Shown: one piece after another, positions 5,254-9,794 of the stretch
How positions within the stretch are numbered: the stretch's first letter is position 1
How the letters are laid out: every line of letters starts with the position of its first letter
DNA from: an uncultured Saprospirales bacterium
GTDB taxonomy: Bacteria > Bacteroidota > Bacteroidia > Chitinophagales > JADIYW01
Assembly: GCA_938008535.1 (NCBI GenBank)
Contig: CALLKF010000036.1
Span: 1-9,794 of the forward strand
Length of the DNA stretch: 9,794 nt
Direction of reading: 5' to 3'
Made by a program: the position numbers and the translations under genes
The notes under the pieces: generated by a model
Databases searched by the model: none
Seen by the model: only the letters and a program-made list of their open reading frames with translations
What the model was told of the DNA's origin: nothing

Positions 5254-7570
5254 GAAGATATTTTTCATTTTCATCTTGTCATTTACACTTAATGCAGTTT
5301 CCCAAAATTGCACTTTAAAAATAAGTGGCAACATTATTGACGAACATGACAAATCTAATTTAGATTATGCAAATGTTTATATTCAAGAATTAGAAATTGG
5401 AACAGCAGCTGATTCAAATGGATACTACGAATTCAACAATATTTGTCCAGGAAAATACTCGTTTATTATAGATCATATTGGCTGTACTTCTGATACTGTT
5501 ATAGTAAATGTAACAAAATCAATTACAAAAAATTTCTTTTTAGAACATCATGCTGAAGAGCTAAATGAAATAATAACTACAACTTCTAGAATAGAAAAAG
5601 AATCCGTACAAAGTACCACTACCATTGATAATAAAACACTTACTAAATTAGAAGGAAAAGATTTAGGAAATATACTTTCTACTATTGCAGGTGTCAATCA
5701 GTTAAAAACAGGTACAACCATAAGTAAACCAATTATCCATGGTTTATATGGCGATCGCATTTCAATAGTAAATAACGATGTTAAACTAGAAACACAAGAT
5801 TGGGGCTCGGAACATGCACCAGAAATTGATCCGTTCGCATCGAATCAGATTAGAGTAGTAAAAGGTGTAGGTAGTTTAGAATACGGTACCGACGCAATGG
5901 GTGGCTTGGTTTTAATGGATCCACCTCAATTACAAAAAAATAAACATCTTTCAGCAGCTATAAGTTTAATTGGCCAAACGAATGGACGCAGTATTACTTC
6001 TTCTGCAAAAATTGAACAAGGTTTTAAAAGTGGCGTTGCATATTTTATTCAAGGTACTTATAAACGTTTAGGCGACCAACAAACACCGAATTATAATTTA
6101 ACGAACACTGCGTTGCAAGAAGGCAATTTTTCTGCTGGTTTTGGTGTATTGAAAAAAACTTGGGAAATCAATACTTATTATTCCATGTTTAATCAGCAGC
6201 TTGCTATTTTAAAAAGCTCGCATATCGGAAACTTAACAGATCTTAAAAATGCCATCGCAAGCGATACACCTTTAATTGTAAAACCATTTACCTACAAATT
6301 TGAAAATCCACAACAAAAAACACAACATCATTTAGGAAAAATAAACATTGTACATTATTTCAAAAATCAAAGTAAGCTAGATATTATCTATTCTCTTCAA
6401 TTTAATAACAGAAAAGAATTTGATATTCGTCGCGGTGGACGCTCTGAAATTCCTGCATTAGATTTAAAACTGTTATCAAACAATATATTGTCTACCTACA
6501 AATGGTTCAAGCAGTTTACAAAAAAAGAAGTTCGTTTAGACGGCAACGCTGGTATTAATTTTTTAGCTAAACACAATGCAAACAATCCTGAAACTGGCAT
6601 TCGTCCATTGATTCCAGATTATTACCAATATAGTATTGGTGTTTTTAATATGGAAAAAATATCTGTTAAAAATTTTATTGTTGAAGTTGGTGCAAGATAT
6701 GATTATACTCGTTTTCTAGCTTTTAAATATGACAAACAAAACAACTTGGATAAACCAAAGTTCAATTTTCATACATATGCACTTGCTGCTGGTGCAAGCT
6801 GGAAAGACAATAAAGAAAACATTCAACTACAAACCAATATTTCCTATAGTTCAAGATTTCCAAATGCCAGCGAATTATTCAGTGAAGGATTGCATCATGG
6901 TATTGCTGCTTTAGAATTTGGTAATCAATTTTTAAAACCAGAAAAAGGTGTAAAATGGACATCGACAGTTATGGGAAAATTCAGAAATTATTTTCAAACT
7001 GAAGCGACATTCTATATCACCAAAATAAACGACTATATTTATTTAGCACCATTGCCAGAGCCAGTATTAACAATACGCGGTGCATTTCCTGCATTTCAAT
7101 ATTACCAAACCAATGCTCGTTTAATTGGCTTCGATATTACGTCGAAGTTTAAATTATTTTCGTTCTTTTCTGTTGATTTACGATCTAGTATTGTTCGAGG
7201 AAAAAATCTTTCTGCAAAAGATAATTTGATCTATATGCCTTCAGACAGAATTTCAACGTATTTCGATGCACATTATTCATTTAAAAAAATAAAAAATGTG
7301 CATCTAGGTTTAAATGTACAACATGTATTTAAACAAAAAAATACACCAACTCAAATCATCGATTACAAAGCTACACCGAATGCATACACAACACTTGATG
7401 TTGATGCTGGTTTCGAATATGTTGCAAATGAAAAAAATAAAATTGGTTTTTCTGTTAGCGCAGAAAATATTTCAAATGCAGTTTATCGCGATTACTTAAA
7501 TCGTTTTAGATATTATGCAGATGAACTTGGTTGGAATTTAACATTCAGATTAAAATATTCATTTCTCTAA
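5246..7570 (+). CDS. TonB-dependent outer-membrane receptor, ZnuD-like
   Basis: A 774-residue outer-membrane receptor that would import a ligand using TonB energy. In order: signal peptide (1-20, ...LNAVSQ), a carboxypeptidase-regulatory-like beta-sandwich domain (about 24-100; GNIIDEHDKSNLDYANVYI, DSNGYYEF), plug (about 105-230) with IAGVNQLKTG and VVKGVGSLEYGTDAMGGLV, then a beta-barrel to the C-terminus (LKYSFL). Two features recall the zinc receptor ZnuD: DWGSEHAPEIDPFASNQI (185-202), which aligns with the ZnuD plug segment containing SPDHA...VD, and NASELFSEGLHHGIAALEFGN (540-560), which matches the ZnuD loop ELYA.G.H.AT..FE.GN with paired His. Zinc as ligand is therefore likely but not proven. 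It is the first gene of an operon with a lipoprotein 37 nt downstream. Two inverted repeats on its promoter suggest repression by a dimeric regulator. The ATG at 5246 is the only start giving a proper signal peptide. Confidence 0.93.
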   Translation: MLQKIFFIFILSFTLNAVSQNCTLKISGNIIDEHDKSNLDYANVYIQELEIGTAADSNGYYEFNNICPGKYSFIIDHIGCTSDTVIVNVTKSITKNFFLEHHAEELNEIITTTSRIEKESVQSTTTIDNKTLTKLEGKDLGNILSTIAGVNQLKTGTTISKPIIHGLYGDRISIVNNDVKLETQDWGSEHAPEIDPFASNQIRVVKGVGSLEYGTDAMGGLVLMDPPQLQKNKHLSAAISLIGQTNGRSITSSAKIEQGFKSGVAYFIQGTYKRLGDQQTPNYNLTNTALQEGNFSAGFGVLKKTWEINTYYSMFNQQLAILKSSHIGNLTDLKNAIASDTPLIVKPFTYKFENPQQKTQHHLGKINIVHYFKNQSKLDIIYSLQFNNRKEFDIRRGGRSEIPALDLKLLSNNILSTYKWFKQFTKKEVRLDGNAGINFLAKHNANNPETGIRPLIPDYYQYSIGVFNMEKISVKNFIVEVGARYDYTRFLAFKYDKQNNLDKPKFNFHTYALAAGASWKDNKENIQLQTNISYSSRFPNASELFSEGLHHGIAALEFGNQFLKPEKGVKWTSTVMGKFRNYFQTEATFYITKINDYIYLAPLPEPVLTIRGAFPAFQYYQTNARLIGFDITSKFKLFSFFSVDLRSSIVRGKNLSAKDNLIYMPSDRISTYFDAHYSFKKIKNVHLGLNVQHVFKQKNTPTQIIDYKATPNAYTTLDVDAGFEYVANEKNKIGFSVSAENISNAVYRDYLNRFRYYADELGWNLTFRLKYSFL

Positions 7571-7607
7571 TTAAAATCATTTTTTTAACTAATTAATTTA
7601 AATTATT

Positions 7608-8180
7608 ATGACAAAAAAAATCTTATTAGCAAGTACATTAGCAGCCATTCTATTTATGGTAAGTTGTAAAAAAGAACCAGCAGCACCAATAAATGAATCA
7701 GAACTTATTACAACATTAAGACTTACACTTACAGATTCTGCTACACCAGCAAATGTTTATACTTTTATTTTTAAAGATATTGATGGTGAAGGTGGTGCAA
7801 ATCCTACGATTGACAGTGTAAAAATTCCTGTCGGAAAAACGTATTTAGCGTCTTTATTAATATTGGATGAAAGAGATGAATCAGCTGTTGACACAATTAA
7901 CAATGAAATTGAAGAAGAAAGTGCTGACCATCAATTTTTCTATCAATCTACTCCAACAGATGTTATTTCAAACTTCAACTATTTATCATTTGATGATAAT
8001 GGAAAACCACTTGGAACTGAATTTAAATTGAAAGCAAAAGCTACAGTTAGCAACGGAATCTTGCGTGTTACACTTCGTCACGAACCTAATAAATCTGCTG
8101 CTGGTGTTGCTGATGGAAACATTACTAACGCAGCTGGTGAAACAGACATCGAAGTAGAATTTCCTGTTCGATTATACTAA
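7608..8180 (+). CDS. Small lipoprotein partner of the TonB-dependent receptor
   Basis: A 190-residue predicted lipoprotein. The signal peptide (1-19) ends in lipobox MVSC with lipidated C20, followed by KKEP. The mature part is a beta-rich domain of about 160 residues with the segments FKDIDGEGG (55-63), EIEEESADHQFFY (100-112), LRVTLRHEPNK (152-162) and AGETDIEVEFPV (176-187). From memory, homologues in Bacteroidota share the acidic stretch followed by HQFF(Y/F) and the RHEPNK and ETDIEV segments, sit beside TonB-dependent receptors and are often named only as periplasmic-binding-like proteins. The cluster of acidic residues with H108, plus H158, looks fit for metal binding; that is inference. 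It lies 37 nt after the receptor gene with no terminator between and one strong terminator after it, so the two form an operon. A likely role is capturing or handing over the receptor's ligand at the cell surface or in the periplasm. Confidence 0.85.
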   Translation: MTKKILLASTLAAILFMVSCKKEPAAPINESELITTLRLTLTDSATPANVYTFIFKDIDGEGGANPTIDSVKIPVGKTYLASLLILDERDESAVDTINNEIEEESADHQFFYQSTPTDVISNFNYLSFDDNGKPLGTEFKLKAKATVSNGILRVTLRHEPNKSAAGVADGNITNAAGETDIEVEFPVRLY

Positions 8181-8210
8181 TTTAAACTAATTAGTATTTC
8201 TTCATTTTTG

Positions 8211-8247
8211 TGCCATCCTTTTTACGACGAAGGATGGCATTTTTTTT
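8211..8247 (+). terminator. Rho-independent terminator of the receptor operon
   Basis: A perfect 10-bp stem TGCCATCCTT (8211-8220) with AAGGATGGCA (8230-8239), a nine-base loop and eight T. It lies 30 nt after the lipoprotein stop. Confidence 0.93.
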
Positions 8248-8302
8248 ATTCTCTCTAAATTATTTATGCTATTTAAAAGATTTGTTAAAAATCAAAATAT
8301 CA

Positions 8303-8333
8303 TTGCTTTTGGTGAGTAAAATAATTAACTTTA
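8303..8333 (+). promoter_or_regulatory. Promoter of the PKD lipoprotein gene
   Basis: TTG (8303-8305), a 20-nt spacer and TAACTTTA (8326-8333), which differs from TAnnTTTG in the last base only. The predicted start of transcription is about 15 nt before the ATG at 8354. It sits between two terminators, which fits a one-gene transcript. Confidence 0.5.
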
Positions 8334-8353
8334 CTAAACAAAACACAACTAAA

Positions 8354-8725
8354 ATGAAAAAATTATTTTTTGTATTAATCACAGTTACTGTTGGTTTTAC
8401 AGCATGTAAAAAATCACAAACGTTAGCACCAACTGCACCAGAAGCTAGTTTTAGCACAAATGTAACTATTGGACATAATCCTTCAGAAAAAGATGTAATC
8501 CAATTAACAAACACATCAACAGATAACAGCACCTACTTTTGGGACTTTGGAAATGGAACTACTTCTACCGAAAAAAATCCGACTACAACCTACTTTGTAC
8601 ACGGAAACTATCCAATTAAACTGTCAGTTACAAATAGTGAAGGTTTAACAACAACTATCACTCAAACAATAACTATTCTTTGCCGTTTCAAAAATGGAGA
8701 TCATACATCTGTTGAAATCCTTTAA
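8354..8725 (+). CDS. Small PKD-domain lipoprotein
   Basis: A 123-residue predicted lipoprotein. The start is the ATG at 8354: from here a clean signal peptide (MKKLFFVLITVTVGFTAC) leads to C18, with KK after it. The frame stays open upstream to 8210, but that part crosses the preceding terminator and the promoter, so it is not coding. Residues 30-109 form one PKD (polycystic kidney disease) immunoglobulin-like domain with the hallmark YFWDFGNGTTSTEKNPTTTY (61-80), then HGNYPIKLSVTN. PKD domains in Bacteroidota surface proteins usually mediate protein or glycan contacts, and here the domain stands alone. The protein ends about 14 residues after the domain in a tail with a second Cys (C110) that does not look like PKD sequence; this may be the natural end or the result of an old truncation. 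It has its own terminator. Precise role unknown. Confidence 0.83.
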   Translation: MKKLFFVLITVTVGFTACKKSQTLAPTAPEASFSTNVTIGHNPSEKDVIQLTNTSTDNSTYFWDFGNGTTSTEKNPTTTYFVHGNYPIKLSVTNSEGLTTTITQTITILCRFKNGDHTSVEIL

Positions 8726-8748
8726 CTAAAAATAAAGCTATAATGCTT

Positions 8749-8781
8749 AAAGATTCACGAATTTGGTGAATCTTTTTTTTT
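8749..8781 (+). terminator. Rho-independent terminator of the PKD lipoprotein gene
   Basis: A 10-bp stem AAAGATTCAC (8749-8758) with GTGAATCTTT (8766-8775), a seven-base loop and a T-run to 8781. It lies 23 nt after the stop. Confidence 0.9.
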
Positions 8782-8830
8782 ATTATGAAATAAACTTAAA
8801 ATAGTGTAATATTTCTTAATTACTTTATAC

Positions 8831-8838
8831 TAATTTTG
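8831..8838 (+). promoter_or_regulatory. -7 element of the M13 peptidase gene
   Basis: TAATTTTG matches TAnnTTTG 21 nt before the ATG at 8860. No TTG lies at the usual -33 distance. The bases from 8836 to 8848 (TTGCAACAAAATT) are identical to 13 bases of the first operator-like repeat of the receptor promoter, but the right half of the inverted repeat is missing here. Confidence 0.5.
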
Positions 8839-8859
8839 CAACAAAATTATTTAATAAAA

Positions 8860-9794
8860 ATGAACAATAAAAAATTATGGATTCCGATATTCTTAATTGG
8901 AATTTCAACCAGTATTTTTGGTGAAACCAAAACAACAGCAACAAAACCTGTTGCAAAAGATGTTTTAGATAAATCGCTTTTCAGCAAAAGCATAAAACCA
9001 AGCGATGACTTCTTTGACTACATCAACGCTGATTGGATTAAGAAAAATCCAATTGCACCAGACAAAATTTCTTGGGGCATGTTTGATGTTTTACAAGAAA
9101 AAAGCAGATCAGCAATTAAAAAAATATTGACAACTGCTGCGGCAACTACTGCGGCAAAAGGTTCGAACAAGCAAATCCTTGGCGATTTCTATAAAAGTGC
9201 CATGGATACTACTTATATCAATAAAGTAGGTATCAGTGCTGTTGATAGTTGGTTGAAAGAAATCCAAAACATCAAAACGAATGCAGATTTTTATACGTTT
9301 ATTTCTAAAAGCGGATTGCGCGATTTAACTACGCCAATTGGTTATTATGTAGATGTGGATCCAAAAAATACAACACGTTATATTTTACAAATTGGTCAAG
9401 GTGGTTTGGGTTTACCGGACAGAGATTTTTATTTCCGTACAGATGAGAAATCTAAAAAAACATTAGAAGAATATAAAAAATACGTTACAAAATTGTTTGA
9501 GTTGTCAAAATTTGACAAATCTATTTCTGCTTCTCAACAAATGGAAAATGTATTAGAAGTAGAAAAAGCAATAGCAACAGTTTCATCATCACGCGTAGAA
9601 TTGCGCGATCCGGAAGCGAACTACAACTTATATACAATCGAAAAATTAAAAACTGATTTTAGTGGTATTGATTGGAATGCTTTCTTAAAACCAATGAATA
9701 TTGAACCAAAAGAAATTAAAAAATCTCAGAAAATTGAGAAATCTGCTGCCTCACCAAAAGAAAATTTAGAGCAAAAAGAAGAAACTCCAAAACA
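8860..9794 (+). CDS. M13 family zinc metallopeptidase, N-terminal part (runs off window)
   Basis: The first 311 residues of an exported endopeptidase of the M13 (neprilysin/PepO) family, which cleave peptides outside the cytoplasm. An N-terminal signal peptide (about 1-21, LWIPIFLIGISTSIFG) lacks a lipobox Cys, so a soluble periplasmic or secreted protein is expected. Peptidase_M13_N hallmarks: KPSDDFFDYINADWIKKNPI (46-65; family PGDDFYxYxNGxWL), YILQIGQGGLGLPDRDFYF (174-192) and ELRDPEANYN (247-256). The catalytic HExxH and downstream Glu lie in the C-terminal part beyond the window. From residue 282 to the window end the sequence turns Lys/Glu/Ser-rich (IEPKEIKKSQKIEK...), where relatives normally continue into a folded helix and a VGQPEFF-like segment; this looks like a low-complexity insertion. 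The start is the first ATG after the -7 element, with a good signal peptide. Confidence 0.93.
   Translation, partial: MNNKKLWIPIFLIGISTSIFGETKTTATKPVAKDVLDKSLFSKSIKPSDDFFDYINADWIKKNPIAPDKISWGMFDVLQEKSRSAIKKILTTAAATTAAKGSNKQILGDFYKSAMDTTYINKVGISAVDSWLKEIQNIKTNADFYTFISKSGLRDLTTPIGYYVDVDPKNTTRYILQIGQGGLGLPDRDFYFRTDEKSKKTLEEYKKYVTKLFELSKFDKSISASQQMENVLEVEKAIATVSSSRVELRDPEANYNLYTIEKLKTDFSGIDWNAFLKPMNIEPKEIKKSQKIEKSAASPKENLEQKEETPK

Noticed and set aside
8210..8353. N-terminal extension of the PKD protein.
   Set aside because: It translates the terminator hairpin and the promoter, and would bury the lipoprotein signal peptide inside the protein.
8269..8532. An 87-codon minus-strand frame.
   Set aside because: It is antisense to the PKD lipoprotein and its promoter, with no recognisable protein features.
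1..9794. CRISPR arrays, insertion sequences or rRNA genes.
   Set aside because: No regularly spaced repeats, transposase motifs or rRNA-like sequence were seen on reading the window.

Overview
The window looks like a contig end from an AT-rich member of the Bacteroidota, probably a metagenomic or draft short-read assembly. Bacteroidota is suggested by promoters of the TTG-N20-TAnnTTTG type, the lack of clear Shine-Dalgarno sequences, lipoprotein signals of the form C-K-K, a TonB-dependent receptor with an N-terminal carboxypeptidase-regulatory-like domain, a DUF4254 protein and an M13 peptidase. Bases 1-21 are sequencing-adapter sequence and not genome, so the first gene is cut at its 5' end.

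Left part (22-4427): five tightly packed plus-strand genes with gaps of 2, 11, -14 and 1 nt form one operon for surface-glycan assembly or decoration. They encode a NodU/CmcH-type carbamoyltransferase (5'-truncated), a GT2-like glycosyltransferase, a GT9 (heptosyltransferase-like) glycosyltransferase, a polysaccharide pyruvyl transferase family protein and a DUF4254 protein. No flippase, polymerase or sugar-nucleotide gene is in view, so this is the end of a larger locus that continues to the left. A convergent unknown gene (4479-4892, minus strand) follows.

Middle (4893-5245): a non-coding stretch. It holds a 20-nt sequence shaped like the 3' end of a tRNA, which may be an attachment-site remnant. 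After it come a strong hairpin terminator and the promoter of the next operon. Two perfect inverted repeats of the same form (TGCAA-N5-TTGCA) sit on the -33 and -7 elements of that promoter.

Right part (5246-8180): a two-gene operon of a ZnuD-like TonB-dependent receptor and a small lipoprotein with an acidic/His motif, closed by a terminator. The receptor's resemblance to zinc receptors and the paired operator suggest metal-responsive (Zur-like) control; this is inference. Then come a monocistronic small PKD-domain lipoprotein with its own promoter and terminator (8303-8781) and the N-terminal third to half of an exported M13 metallopeptidase that runs off the window.

The best candidates for a second look are the paired operator with its receptor/lipoprotein operon, the possible tRNA-derived island boundary beside the glycan cluster, and the Lys/Glu-rich insertion in the M13 peptidase.
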